From Neodiprion pinetum (taxonomy: Eukaryota > Arthropoda > Insecta > Hymenoptera > Diprionidae): a stretch of DNA of 64,000 nucleotides. Location: assembly GCF_021155775.2 (NCBI RefSeq), contig NC_060236.1:16852519-16916518 (forward strand). The letters are read 5' to 3'. This document shows positions 23,001-34,143 of this stretch, piece after piece. A program made the position numbers and the translations under genes. Below the pieces are notes generated by a model. That model was given only the letters and a program-made list of their open reading frames with translations, had not been told where the DNA came from and ran no database searches. How positions within the stretch are numbered: the stretch's first letter is position 1; each line of letters begins with the position of its first letter.

Positions 23001-24860
23001 CATTGGGATCTTCGAGTGATTGATTTTGTTTCATCAGCCTATCAGTTGAGTTGACTTTATCAACTGAAAAATATTGACTCCTTGGTTGGAGAAATCTTCA
23101 AGTGTGCTCGGACAGAATTTATTTTCTTTCGAACCAACTAAGTAATAAAAGCAAACCTCCACAAAACAAGTTTTATCACTCGTTTCTAGTTTCTCCCCGC
23201 TTTTTGTGAATGGAAAATTATTCGGGTCAGGTCAAGGAGAGTCATCGATCAGAATATCTATTCAATATCATAGAAGCGGCTGGGAATGGTTCGGAAAAAA
23301 ATACTTCGAATCTTTATCCCTACGAGATCCATTGTCAGTAACGGTTTTCCGTATTAATTAAACACAAGACCAATTTCAACACGAACTATATGAGCGATAG
23401 AAAGTAATTAAAAACTTTACAGGGCACGTAATTCATAGCTCTTTTTTCTATTTGACGTAGACTTTATCCGGTGCGTCAAATTACATGAATTTTCAAGGAT
23501 TTTGAGGTTAGGTTCTAGTGCAATCTATAGTTAGCCACAAGTCCACTTTTCGTATAAATATATGTGAACTGTATGATTTTGCTAGAAAAGTCTTGAATAG
23601 GCTTGAAGAAGAGAAGTATCATTTATAAATAAGGGCAAGGTTTTGTTTATACTAAAAATATATCAGCACGGATGATACAGAATGCATTTAATGAATCCGT
23701 AGCGTTCCAATTGAACGTTAGAATAAAAATTAGTAGCAAGGGATTTTAGAGAAAATAATGGTCAGATCGAAATCATCATCACTGGCTCCAATTATGTGTC
23801 TACGATGGAAGAAACCTAATTTCGCAAAATTAATTGATTCTGATAATTTGTCTACGTAAGAAATCACATATGTGATAGAATTCAACGCCGATAATTTTCT
23901 AAACTCCATCAGTATTGGTGCAAAATTGCAATGCTCTATTCTCATAAAATAATTTTCCTACAATTCACGAAGAATACTTAATTTTCAAGAAACCAGTTTC
24001 TGTAGAATTCAATGGACAATTTTTTCATCCCAGTCGATTATTTCCATTTGAAATCTTTCAGACATTTTTTGTTTGCACAAATAATTGGACGAACGTTAAA
24101 AGAGATTTCACGCGAAACTTTTGCAACCCCCAGAAGTTCTTGGGTCAAGAAATGTGACTATATTGAACATTCAAGAGAGGGACAAAGATTCGTTGAAATC
24201 TAATTCGACTGTACCGTAATGGTGATCGGCGGTAGTTATGATCGACGTTTTTTAGCGGGGGAAAAAAAACTGAGTAGTCACGTTGTCCCGAGCATAAAGA
24301 ATCCGCGCGTACAAAGTTGGCGACAACTCCTGACCGTGTCGACAAGGTGTAGGCAAAAACGGAATGCGCGAGAGTCTAGCGAGATTACTGAAAGGGTTGC
24401 TAGTTTGTCGTGGTTCAGAGCAACGGAGGCGTACACAAGCGTAAATACCGAAACGAATCGGAGTGGAAGGAGGCGAGTATAAGGATCGTGTCGGGGAGAG
24501 TTTCCAGTCTGCGCGATAAAGAGGCATCGGCATCCGGCTTTCGGGCTGGCAAAGAGAACCGGGACGGAAGACGAGAAGGGAGAAAATTCGAACCAGCGCT
24601 GAGGAAGGGATTGGTAAAAGTTAGAGCGAGCTAGTCGTAAACAACTGTCGAACACAATCTCCTAATGCACCTTTTCTTTGCCAGCCGGATTCCGATTGGT
24701 AATAGGAAGTTATATCCTAGAACGCGATACGGGGACTAGAGGAGAGACACAGAAAATACCGCCGGTCCGCACAGGCTAAAGCTCTTTACTAAATGATACT
24801 GAAAAACAACAAACGATCATCCTCCACCCCTTTCGCCTTATATCCTTAATCCGGATAAAC
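20090..24860. other. Long stretch without a supported gene
   Basis: The stretch is a mixture of AT-rich DNA and GC-rich patches (20300-20530, 22080-22390, 24230-24640). The patch at 24230-24640 is open in several frames on both strands at once, which is uninformative. I see no splice-supported exon, RNA gene or repeat array. Confidence 0.4.
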
Positions 24861-24869
24861 TTTACTCAC

Positions 24870-24914
24870 TTGTTCAACCCGCACCAGCGGTGGAGGATGA
24901 ATGGGTCCCACAGT
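24870..24914 (-). CDS. Candidate 45-nt microexon on the minus strand
   Basis: On the minus strand, acceptor TATTGATTCAG is followed by exactly 15 codons reading TVGPIHPPPLVRVEQ and donor GTGAGTAAAG. The exon is phase 0 at both ends. A second frame is also open. The 27266-27360 minus-strand segment, which ends in phase 0, could join it in frame, but nothing proves they belong together. The pyrimidine tract is weak. A chance combination of splice motifs is possible. Confidence 0.27.
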
Positions 24915-25955
24915 CTGAATCAATAGTTGGAAAGCGGGAAAATACTGGTCAACAAAATGTCCGGAAATGTCAATCGCGTCAATTATGGTGGACGCGAATG
25001 AAACAGCATTCCTAGTGTGTGGTGAAAATCAATTCGAGAAAATTCGAATAGCACGAACGAGTATATCAAGAATTTGAGAAAAGGATTCATTGTTACAATG
25101 TTAAATAGATGGAAATCTGGTGTTTTTGAGATCCGATTGTAATGTTTGTGGGATTATTTCGTTGACCATAAAAATCTCTAGAGATCAACCCGAAAAAGTG
25201 TTTAAACTAGCTATTCCCAGAGTGGATGAATATGTATTTACGTAAGATTTTCGTGAACATTTACAGTTTCACGTTACAAGTGTACTGTAGAATGAGATTT
25301 TTTGAGTGTTTTTCAAACGACTTGTGAAACGAGGTAAAAAATTAAGAATCGGACCAAAAACACCAGAGTTTAGACGTTTTCAACGTTCCAACCATAAAAG
25401 ATTTTCTCAAATTGTTGAAATCTTGGCTTGTACTATTCGAATTTGCTCAAATTTGTTACTATTAGACATGAGGGATGTTGTCAATAACAGATTTAAAGAT
25501 GGAAGTTTCCATCTTTTTGGAACATTTATTTTCCGTATCTCGATTACTGTACTTTTGTTGAAGTCATTATAATATTATTGAGCCCAAGACCATGACGATA
25601 CACTTTATTTTCATCACGTTGGCACCGTTCAATACTTCATTTTCCACCATTGTACCGATTTCGATTACGATAAAAGAAATTGCAGTATTTAATTCACAAC
25701 TAAAAAAAAAACAAGTCAAGTCAAATTGTACGAAACAGTTCTTTAAACGAAGCGAACCATCACGCACGGAGAGACATCGAACGAATCTATTATATTTACA
25801 AACGATTTGAAATAAAGAATAGATAATCAAGCCTTTCTTTAGAATTCTAGTTACACTTTCGTTTTTCGTATTTCCAAAGAGATATTCGTAGTTCACGAAT
25901 ATTATAATTTTCCAAACTTCCTCTAAAAATTTCCAGCTTAGTCGAGGCCGCGCAG

Positions 25956-26225
25956 ATGGCCACGAATCGTCTGTATCAGAGACGCGGGTGGGTCGTGGGA
26001 AATGATAGTTGGGCCAGTGTCCGGTTGGTCAAAGCTAGCCGGATCAAGGCGCGGGATGCGGGTTGGATTTTTTCATTCCATCAGGACGGGGAAACAGGGA
26101 GAAACTGGTTACCGGCCAGGAGCGCCTCCCTTACCCGGAGGATCCTACACGCCGAGGAGTTTTACGATCCTGATCCCGAGGAACGCGAAGGGTTGCGCTG
26201 CAGGAACGCGGAGCGCCGTGTATGA
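25956..26225 (+). CDS. Small open frame in a GC-rich island (89 codons)
   Basis: ATG in a favourable context (GCGCAGATGGCC) opens 89 codons ending HAEEFYDPDPEEREG-like acidic sequence and a short Arg-rich tail. A possible acceptor AATTTCCAG lies 20 bp upstream. I recognise no domain. A second overlapping frame is open for 86 codons, so base composition alone could explain both. Confidence 0.18.
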   Translation: MATNRLYQRRGWVVGNDSWASVRLVKASRIKARDAGWIFSFHQDGETGRNWLPARSASLTRRILHAEEFYDPDPEEREGLRCRNAERRV

Positions 26226-26399
26226 CGAGAAGAGCAGGTGCAACGCGTTTTATCTATCGTAATTCGAAATTTTACAGTTGACGCTTTTCCGATAACCGAT
26301 GGATATGCGACAGCGTGAGAAAAAGACGAGGACGCTATTCCTAGATTTATACCTACTGCAGTCAGATCCGAAAGCAGAAAAATGTGGTAATCATTCATG

Positions 26400-27260
26400 C
26401 TCGAAACGTGTCACTTAAATGACTCTACGATTTTTCTTTTTTGAAGAACGCCAGTCGCGTTGCACGTAAAATCGAGTCATTTTGAAACGAATTTATGCAA
26501 CTGGGGCGAGTCAGTTGAATTTCTGTAACGGAGAATTGAGAACAACTTGAAACAACAATATTGCAATACGTCATTGCGTTTTAAGAAACTAACATCTAAC
26601 TCAGCATTCAATGTTATTGTACGTCATATTTCTTTATCAGATCGAATGAAAGATTTCCTCAAATTTTCGTGTCGTAAAATTCACTTGTCTTGATAAAATG
26701 ATTTTTCATGTATTTTTCAGGAATATTCTATACATGCTACAACGTTTTTCGATGCACCGTTTCTACAGTTTCGATATTTGTAGACGCTCAAATCAATAAA
26801 TATCACAAATGTTCATTTAGGAAATGTAACGAAGTACTGGTTTTCATTTTCATATCGATCCGAGTTATTTCAGGTATTTTATCACTTTAGTAACCGGCAG
26901 ATTTTTTCTTTGTTAATAGAATCAAACGTATCGTTATTCAAATTTCACTCTCGAATAATCACCATTTTATTTTAAGAAAAATTCCGGTGCCGGTGAAGAA
27001 TATAAACCATTCAACAATGCTGCATCCAAATTTAAAGTAAATCAATTGAGCCGTTTTTGTGATCCGTTTGCAAAACACGTCACGGAGTAAAATAATTGAC
27101 ACTACTGTCGATAACAATGCTTCGTATAAATTGATTTTGATGAAGACAAAAAAAAAAAAATAAAAATTTGCAAACGACGCCCAATTCGCGTACTTTTGAA
27201 GAAAATAAATCCCAGTCGAATCGAGCGATTGGTAGCGGGGATATAAATTCCCTAAATTTG
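26400..27260. other. AT-rich non-coding DNA
   Basis: I see no supported gene. A segment at 26721-26872 lies between TTTTTCAG and CAGGTATTT and is open in one frame, but the donor is weak and the translation is low-complexity. Confidence 0.35.
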
Positions 27261-27265
27261 CTTAC

Positions 27266-27360
27266 TTTCTCAACCGGATAGCCCCTTTCATTCGCTCTAT
27301 AAACTTCCCTGTTTTCTCCCCTCTCCTTCGCGATTAGCGCAACGTCTGACAACTTATGCA
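27266..27360 (-). CDS. Candidate 95-nt exon on the minus strand
   Basis: On the minus strand, acceptor TTATTATACACGCAG is followed by two completing bases and 31 open codons (fragments LSDVALIAKERG and YRANERGYPVEK), then donor GTAAGCAAA. The hydrophilic, charged composition is protein-like, but I recognise no family. It ends in phase 0. Another acceptor 30 bp further upstream would keep the same frame. Confidence 0.22.
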
Positions 27361-27479
27361 CTGCGTGTATAATAAACGTATAAGCTGGCGATGTAGGCGT
27401 GCAACCCAAACAAATAAATCACTCGGGGTTTCCCGCATAACAATTGCGGAGATTCGCGATCGTCGGAGGAAGAAACAAG

Positions 27480-27909
27480 AGAGAAAAGTTTTGTGCTCGT
27501 TCGATTTCGAGCGAGAGTGAAAGCGAGAGTGAGATTGCGCGCACAGCCGGATATACGTGCACGCGGCTGTAATTCGGGGGAGTGCGTGTCGGTGCGTCAG
27601 TGATAATTGTCGCAAATTAGCTGAATAAATCCATCCCGAAGCCGCAAGCCGCAAGCCGCAAGCCGCAAGCTCGGCTCGGTTAGCCGCCCACGGCGCGATG
27701 GCGTGATCCGGTGGCGTAAATAACAATTAAACAACCGAGCACCCGCGCATCGCATCGACTCGAGAGGCTCTGCACCTCTTGCGGATTATCGCGATGATCA
27801 TAAATCCCAATTACCTGTCTAAGTGCGCGCATAATTACCGATAATTAAATAGAATTTTTTTGCTACCGGTTTGTGCGCCCGTTCGCCGGGTTAATACCGA
27901 CGTTATTAC
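27480..27909 (+). promoter_or_regulatory. CpG-rich block, possible promoter and first exon
   Basis: The block has dense CpG, GAGCGAGAGTGA-type purine repeats, a GTCAGTG initiator-like site near 27597, a 7-bp tandem repeat, and a consensus donor at 27908 (GGACG then GTAAGTTG). No convincing coding frame is visible, so it would be a 5' untranslated first exon. This is inference from composition and motifs. Confidence 0.25.
27639..27670 (+). repeat. (AAGCCGC)4 minisatellite
   Basis: Four perfect 7-bp units AAGCCGC plus a partial fifth, inside a CpG-rich block. Confidence 0.95.
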
Positions 27910-27919
27910 TGCGGACGGT

Positions 27920-29150
27920 AAGTTGCCACAACCTTGAGACTTGCACGGATATTCGAGTACTCGATATCGTTATCCACTTATCCGCTCACACTGTACCAGT
28001 CACATCGAACTTTGTAACTCCCGTTTGCCGGTGGATAAATTTTCGCCTCGTACCTTTGGAAATTGTTTTCGCCGACTAGACACTGTATGTGATCCGTGTT
28101 CAATTTTATCAAGAGGGACTAACTCGTGGCTTCCGCATGGAGTGAAGGAAATTGTTGATCTGACAAAATAGATTTTGTTGCAACCCATTCGCTTCAATCT
28201 ACTATCCCTTGTCTGTTCCGAATACGAGGACTTCGAGTCAGTTTGTCAAAACGATTTAGTCAAGCGATTTCCTTGACCAACGCAAGCCTTTCTTGTCGCG
28301 ATCGAACGAAGTATTGATTCGAGTGAACCTTTCCATCTGTTTCTGAAATTGAGTCAAATATTTATCATTTCATTTGAAGTTCATTTACTGTTCCGGCAAG
28401 TCGCATGTTTGTTGACAGAAACAATTGGGTACTTCAAATAAAATAAGTACGCGAATCTAGCCGACAAACAAATCACGTCGACCGAATGCCATACTTTGTT
28501 GATTCAACCGGAGCTTCTTTTGCGTAACTGGTTGAAACAATTGCACTAATTTGATTACGAAGTAAAAGAAACACTTGATGCTTTGAAACAAGTGGAGAAT
28601 ATATTCATTGTAAACCTCACGATCAGTTGACTAGTACTATAAACGGCCATTAGGCGGTGAACTTTCTCGCTACGGAAGTAGCTTCAGAGATGGTTATAAA
28701 ACCGAATAGTCAGCCAGGAAGTCAGATGCGGATAACGTAAGACAAACTTGTCGTCAGACCTATTATAACTGAAGGAAGAGTACAATACCAAGTTTCGAGT
28801 CATGGAAATTGATATTGATTATAAGTAAGCAAAAACTAGTGGCACGTGTTCGATTTATACTTCTACATGTACAATAATAATTTTTCGGGGTTTGACCCAT
28901 TAGATATTTGGTAAGTCCCACAAAATTTGGAATCAACGGAATTATAAATGACATCATTCGTAGAATACATTTATTTGGTGTGCTAGAATAACTCTAATGT
29001 TCAGTAAATGCAAAAGATTTGTGTAACGTCAAATTGCATTACCTGTTTCAACCATTGAATTTTTTTATTCGGCAGAACATAAATTAAAACAAGCTCAATT
29101 TGTTTTGATGAGCTTTATTTTCTGTTGGAATTTTATTATGAGTACGTCAG
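27920..29150. other. Non-coding stretch
   Basis: I see no gene or identifiable repeat. The sequence is AT-rich with isolated GTAAG motifs (28825 and 28909) that lack partner acceptors with protein-like exons. Confidence 0.4.
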
Positions 29151-29159
29151 GTCTGCAGA

Positions 29160-29960
29160 ATTGAATATTCTACTCAAATTAATTCTACCGAAAACGTTAT
29201 CAGGCTTCTGCTACCACGGAAGTGAACATTTTACATAAACCAATTCTACAGAAGATATTGTAAAGCCTCCGGTTCTGCAAGAAGTTTTTCTCCACATATA
29301 TAAGGCCTGAGGAGAATATTCAAAACGAGCTTTTCTACGGAAATTTTGTTTTACATGCGCCAGTTATACGGAATTAAACAATTTTTACACAAAATTATTC
29401 TACAGAAAACATTACGAAGCCTCTGATTCTAGAGAAAAGTGTTCTACAGACTGAAGGTCCCTCGGAGAATATCTTGAAGGAGCTTTTCACAAGAATTTTT
29501 ATTCTGGAAATGAAAATCCTACACAAAGTAGTTCTAAAAAAAATATTGAGAATTGAACGGTTTTACAGAAATCTGTTTTACAGAGTAAGGTTATTAAAAA
29601 GAATGAACCATGAGTAGGTGTGCCTATATTTGTTGGACGTAAATTTTATTCCAAAAATGGCAGATCTACGAAATTGACATCCTAGACAGAGCGATTCTGT
29701 AAAATATATATTACATGAAACATTGAACATAATCGTTTGTACAGAACATAATGTTCTAACTACCAAAGTTTGAATAAATATAAATTCAGCATCGAAGCAT
29801 CTCTGCAGAGTGGAGTTGCACAGAAATACGAAGATTAGATCTACAAAATAACATTCTGTTAGAAAATTTGAATAAATCAATCTGTTGAGATATCTCCAAA
29901 CGCAACGTAAAAAGTAATTTTGAAAAGAAAGACACGATTGTTTCTGACACGAACATCGCA
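29160..29960 (+). repeat. Degenerate TTCTACAG-type repeat region
   Basis: The phrase TTCTAC(A/C/G)GAAAA followed by an ACATT/TATTG element recurs with variation at about 29182, 29243, 29332, 29398 and 29520. GAAGCCTCTG-like and TTTTACA(C/T)AAA phrases lie between occurrences. Spacing is irregular (61 bp between the first two, longer later), so it is an old, decayed tandem or nested repeat. Nothing in it is coding. Confidence 0.45.
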
Positions 29961-29999
29961 TTGATAATTCAATTTCGTTCATCGTATATTTCAGGTTAT

Positions 30000-31060
30000 T
30001 TTTTGGTAATTTTGCAGGTTTTGTTTATCGACGATTCTGAATCCGGTATAAAATATTTGCGATCCAGAATCCATAGATACAGTACGGCAACTCGAATCAA
30101 CAAACCGTAACGTATCGTAATTTCGTTAAAAACGCTGACGATTTTCCACCGGCCATTTCTAATTCCGCAGCATCAATCCCAGATTCAGAATCACGCAGAA
30201 CGCATCTGCACATCTGTAAGAACAACTTTAAAAATTCCACCGAAGTCAGACTGCCGTTTAAACCGTCTCCAAAAATGTCAAATTCGATATTATACTTCGT
30301 CGCCAATACGGACGACGGATCACAAACCAAAGTGTTTTCATGGAAACGGATCGACAGCTGAAGCCTGAAAAGTGGTTGCGGCAATTCACAAGTTAGCCAA
30401 TTTGGCATGGTCCTAGTTTTCGAGTTTAGCAGAGGCTTAAAATTCTCCACGGTTTCGCATCCGTAGCAATAAGATTAGACGCACGGTGCACGCCAATTCC
30501 CAGACGCAGACACGGCAACGTGTAGACGTTAAATATAGCTGGTAGCTCGGCCAGCGACCATATGCCGCACAAATTGCGTGGCCGGTTATCCCCGTTGATC
30601 ACTAATCTGCTGAGCTTAAGCACCTACTAATACGCTACAAGGTATGTCTACGAATATATACTTACACGCGCGCGTATTCGCGGGGTTTGTTCGCGGAGCG
30701 ATGGGGAAGGACGCTCGATCCAATTGGCAATTATTATATCCTTAAACTAAAGGGTGATAGAGCCTGAACTAACCGTAACCTGCACCGTACGCATAATTAT
30801 TGCATTTTACGCTGCAGCTGTAAATAATATACCCATGGGTAGTTACAAATTAACGGCGTACGGATATTACACGCCTTGTGAACACTGGCTGGCTGATAAC
30901 CATCGTTATTATTATCATTATCTGCCGGTATTAGACGGAAAATTAATCGCCCGGCGAGTGATGTGTACATTTATGGACTGCAAGTTGCATGTTATGAAAT
31001 TTATACTTTGTTCGAACTGTGAAGAAGCTTGACACTTGCCATTGGATGTACAAGGGTTAT
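30000..31060. other. Non-coding stretch with one 117-codon minus-strand frame
   Basis: The minus-strand frame in 30450-30097 (contains FGDGLNGSLTSVEFLKLFLQ) reads like protein. It has no recognisable domain, though, and overlaps other open frames, so I do not call it a gene. Confidence 0.35.
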
Positions 31061-31062
31061 AC

Positions 31063-31545
31063 ACTGTGAGAAAAATACCACGTGTCAATCTAACGCTGCC
31101 CGATATCCATACGACGGCATCTCGCGTCGATTTAACACTATCTGATGTCAATCTGACGTTATTTGATGTCAACCTGATGTCATTCCAAGATTAGCCAAGG
31201 CCGATCTGACACTGTGTGATATCAATCTTCAGTTGTTCAATGTCAAGTCAACGCTAATTAATTTCACTCCAACACTATTTGATGTCAATGTGATATCAAT
31301 ATTTTTCCGATGTCAGTCTTAAATTATCTGATATCAACCTCACACTATCCAATGTCAATCGAACAATGTCTAATGTGGTTCTAATATCACCCGATGCCAA
31401 TCTGACACCATTTTATTTCAGTCCAATAGTTTCTGATGCCAATCTAATACCATGTCATACTGAATTTCTGAGGCGACTACTAAAATATACCGGCTTATTT
31501 TGGTGAATTTTAAGACCATCGTCTTTTACAATATGTCGTTAAGAA
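31063..31545 (+). mobile_element. MITE of the 21-bp-repeat family, copy 4 (long array)
   Basis: It starts TA-CACTGTGAGAAAAAT, the same end as the reverse complement of the right end at 48319. About 17 diverged 21-bp units follow over 31080-31450 (for example GATGTCAATCTGACGTTATT). A decayed right end around ATATACCGGCTTATTTTGG follows. An A18 run lies just beyond, at 31562-31579. This is the longest array in the window. Confidence 0.65.
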
Positions 31546-31579
31546 ATGATACGTATCCCCAAAAAAAAAAAAAAAAAAC

Positions 31580-32020
31580 GAAAAGAAATTTAAGCATCGG
31601 GCAACGGAAGTAATTGTATGATCACTTTGAACATATGTTCAATCATACCAACAATCTTAATTATTCATTACAATTCTATGGTGTGTACGATCGCTATGCA
31701 CGTAAACTTGCAAGATATGACGATTGTTTATTTTCTTCCACTAATACGCTATACTGATAATGATTGTGCATATAATTGATTGTCATTTGAAAAGACATCT
31801 GCAAGATAACAATGGTACGCATACCGACTTCCGTTACGTACAAACCGCTGAGGTTCTACGATGGATTTGATCGATCATTGCAAGATAGAATCGAGACACC
31901 GCATAGAATTGAATGACAAAACAGGCACCTCAAGATCATCTTTTTTGTTCTGCTTAGCAGAAATGTTCAAACATTTATCCGGGCGAATAAACGTCAAGAA
32001 ACGATCAACACTTCCTTACC
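31580..32020. other. AT-rich non-coding spacer
   Basis: I see nothing supportable here. Confidence 0.4.
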
Positions 32021-32027
32021 ACAATTA

Positions 32028-32154
32028 GGCCCGTATTCATAGTCAGTTCTTAAATTTAAGCACGGTCTTAAGTCCTCGTTTACCATGACTTGAGATAGGA
32101 CTTCAGGGTCTGAAGACCGTGCTTAAATTTAAGAACTGACTATGAATACGGGCC
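32028..32154. mobile_element. 127-bp MITE with 42-bp perfect TIRs
   Basis: The first 42 bases (GGCCCGTATTCATAGTCAGT onward to the GCACGGTCTT block) are an exact reverse complement of the last 42. Only 43 bp lie between, and these contain a further AAGTCCT/AGGACTT inverted pair. TA flanks both ends (32026-32027 and 32155-32156). The perfect arms indicate a young or recently copied element. The superfamily is not certain from ends and a TA target alone. Confidence 0.9.
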
Positions 32155-32770
32155 TACGCATTTTGTGTTTTGAAATTTCGACAAATAGAAGCATGAGAAT
32201 TACAGAGAATGGTCAACAATGTGCGAAACACACAGTACGCATGCGTGCCACATGTGAGAACATCGGCTACCGATCAACCGACATGTTTAACGTGCGATTT
32301 GTACCGATCGGTAAATAGAGTTCAAGGAGAGAGTCGCTGGCACAAAAGCTATAGGCAATACGAGAAATTAAGTTACCAGCCGAGTCGGGCTTCCCTCGTC
32401 TGAAATCCTCGAACGAGGCAGTCTATCCTCGGTGAAAAAAGGTAGGCAGAGAAACACAGATAGTCACACAGATGTTCAGGGAGAGAAGTCTACATCAGAC
32501 ACAGACGGAAACGCGGTCGCGTCTTCCTAATCAATTTTAAATCGCTTCGATTGATTCTCCTTCTTGGCTTCTTCTTGCGGGTTTCCGCCGCTGCTGCTGC
32601 TGCTGGTACTCTTGGAGGAAATCTCCAAGGAGATTCGCAGTCGGAGAAAATCTCGGCGACATCGGGCACGTGTATCCCACTTACACAACTACGATTTTGA
32701 TCACGATTTATCGGGGATCGCGACACTGCGGACCGCCCAAATTCACTGTCCTTTATTTGGTTCTACTCAC

Positions 32771-32889
32771 CGACGAGTGTTGCCGGTTCTTTCGTATTCT
32801 CGTAGACTCCGGTGCTCCTGGAGATGATCGAAGAGCGCCTTGAGTTCGTTGAGCTGCTCGTCTCTCGCTGCAACAGCCTCCTTCAGGAG
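32771..32889 (-). CDS. Exon 3 of an unidentified coiled-coil gene (39 codons + 2 nt)
   Basis: On the minus strand, acceptor ATCATTTTTCCGCAG is followed by a 119-nt exon whose frame reads DLLKEAVAARDEQLNELK (first residue from the previous exon), then LFDHLQEHRSLREYERTGN. Codons end mostly in G/C and the Leu/Ile/Phe spacing fits coiled-coil heptads. It ends in CG followed by GTGAGTAG, a strong donor (phase 2). Read through instead, the same bases give CGG TGA, a stop, followed 13 nt later by AATAAA. The exon may therefore be internal or, in another isoform, the last one. I do not recognise the protein. No downstream exon can be assigned with confidence. Confidence 0.62.
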
Positions 32890-32899
32890 CTGCGGAAAA

Positions 32900-34109
32900 A
32901 TGATCGGTTATTTATTGATAGAGCGTTGGAAGATTCTTGTTTAGAACAAATGGGCCGCGTCGATGGAAAGAAATGTTATTGAAGAGAAACGATCATTTTA
33001 TAAATCTTCAGCAACGTCATTCGGGCCAGTGGATGTGAACACTAACGAAACAACATACGAGTAGCACCGAATCAGAGAAAATTGGAGCACACGGTTCAGA
33101 TGTCAACAATTTCAGATGAGGTTTTACACTTGCAACGGCCAAAGTAATAAGAATCCGGTGATGCTGATTCGATTTTTATGTTTTTACGGAATGTGGCCGA
33201 TCAATAGATATTAGCTGTGATATTCATTTTGCAAGAAACTGAAATCAAAATTGTGCGATTGAGTAAGCTTGGAAACTTTCATTTTTTGCAGACGTAGTAT
33301 TCAATTTTTACACTTCTGATGAATCACTCGTCAAAAATAGCCGTTGGCAATTTGAAATCTCTAGAATGTACGTAACGATAATGTGAAATAGTAATAATTG
33401 AATGGAACACAGGTTTTTCAGCTGTAATCAGAGATTTTAGAAAAGCTTTTCCGGATGCGCGAAGTATGTACGATTTTTTTTTTTTTATAATAAATAATAT
33501 AATAAATAAGGTTGAGACTGAGACCTTTCATACGTGAAAATAATTCAAGTGTAAGGGTTAAGGCTGTCAAAATTGTGACATTATAATTTAACGGTATCGG
33601 GAACATGAGAACGCGATTAATCTGCCAGTTTTTATTCCATTATATTTATCGGTTTTTCGAAATTTCACGTCTTAGCTATTCTGATTGTGGAATCAAGATC
33701 TTAATACTTTTTATCGCGACTCGGAATTTTGTTTGAACGGATTTCGGAGACTTTCACAATACTATTCGAATTTTGTGTCACTCTACACAGTTTCAAAATT
33801 TCTAACATCAGTTATTATTATATTGCAGTAGAAATTGATGATACCTTAGATTGAAAAAAAAACATCTATTAGATACAAAAAATACTAAAATACTTGAATT
33901 CGTGAATAATTTCGGAATATGTTCCAATAACGGAATTGATACATTGACTTTTCAATTGTGAAATTTTCTGTTACCGTTTAATTCAGATTATCGAACGAAT
34001 TTCGTAAATAAGAATGTTTCTTTTTGATCGGAAGGATACTCTGCGCGTTTGGTATAAAAAAAAATCATACGATCAAGGTAACCGGATATAAGTTTTTTGA
34101 TTCACTTAC
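32900..34109 (-). other. Inferred intron between exons 2 and 3
   Basis: AT-rich sequence lies between the minus-strand donor GTAAGTGAATC (34109) and the acceptor TTTTTCCGCAG (32890). It has long A/T runs and no other exon-like segment that I can support. Confidence 0.5.
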
Positions 34110-34143
34110 ATCCAAATATTCTTTACAAATCTCTTCGTTCAAT
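34110..34143 (-). CDS. Exon 2 of the coiled-coil gene, 34-nt microexon
   Basis: On the minus strand, acceptor AATTTTCACTTCAG is followed by 34 nt and donor GTAAGTGAATC. Its first base completes the codon left open by exon 1 (CG+A), and it then reads LNEEICKEYLD to a phase-0 end. Exon 3 begins CTC CTG in frame. Three independently placed splice pairs that keep one frame and continue an acidic helix-forming sequence are unlikely by chance. The length is not a multiple of three, so skipping it would shift the frame. Confidence 0.6.

Noticed and set aside
24252..24655. 125-codon minus-strand frame and overlapping plus-strand frames
   Set aside because: Several frames on both strands are open together in a GC-rich segment. 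None has a domain, splice pair or distinct coding pattern.
32490..32726. Minus-strand frame with VPDVAEIFSD and poly-Ala as the next exon of the coiled-coil gene
   Set aside because: The only acceptor that keeps the phase after exon 3 leaves either a 25-nt intron or a site without a pyrimidine tract, and the translation is dominated by a CAG repeat and basic residues.
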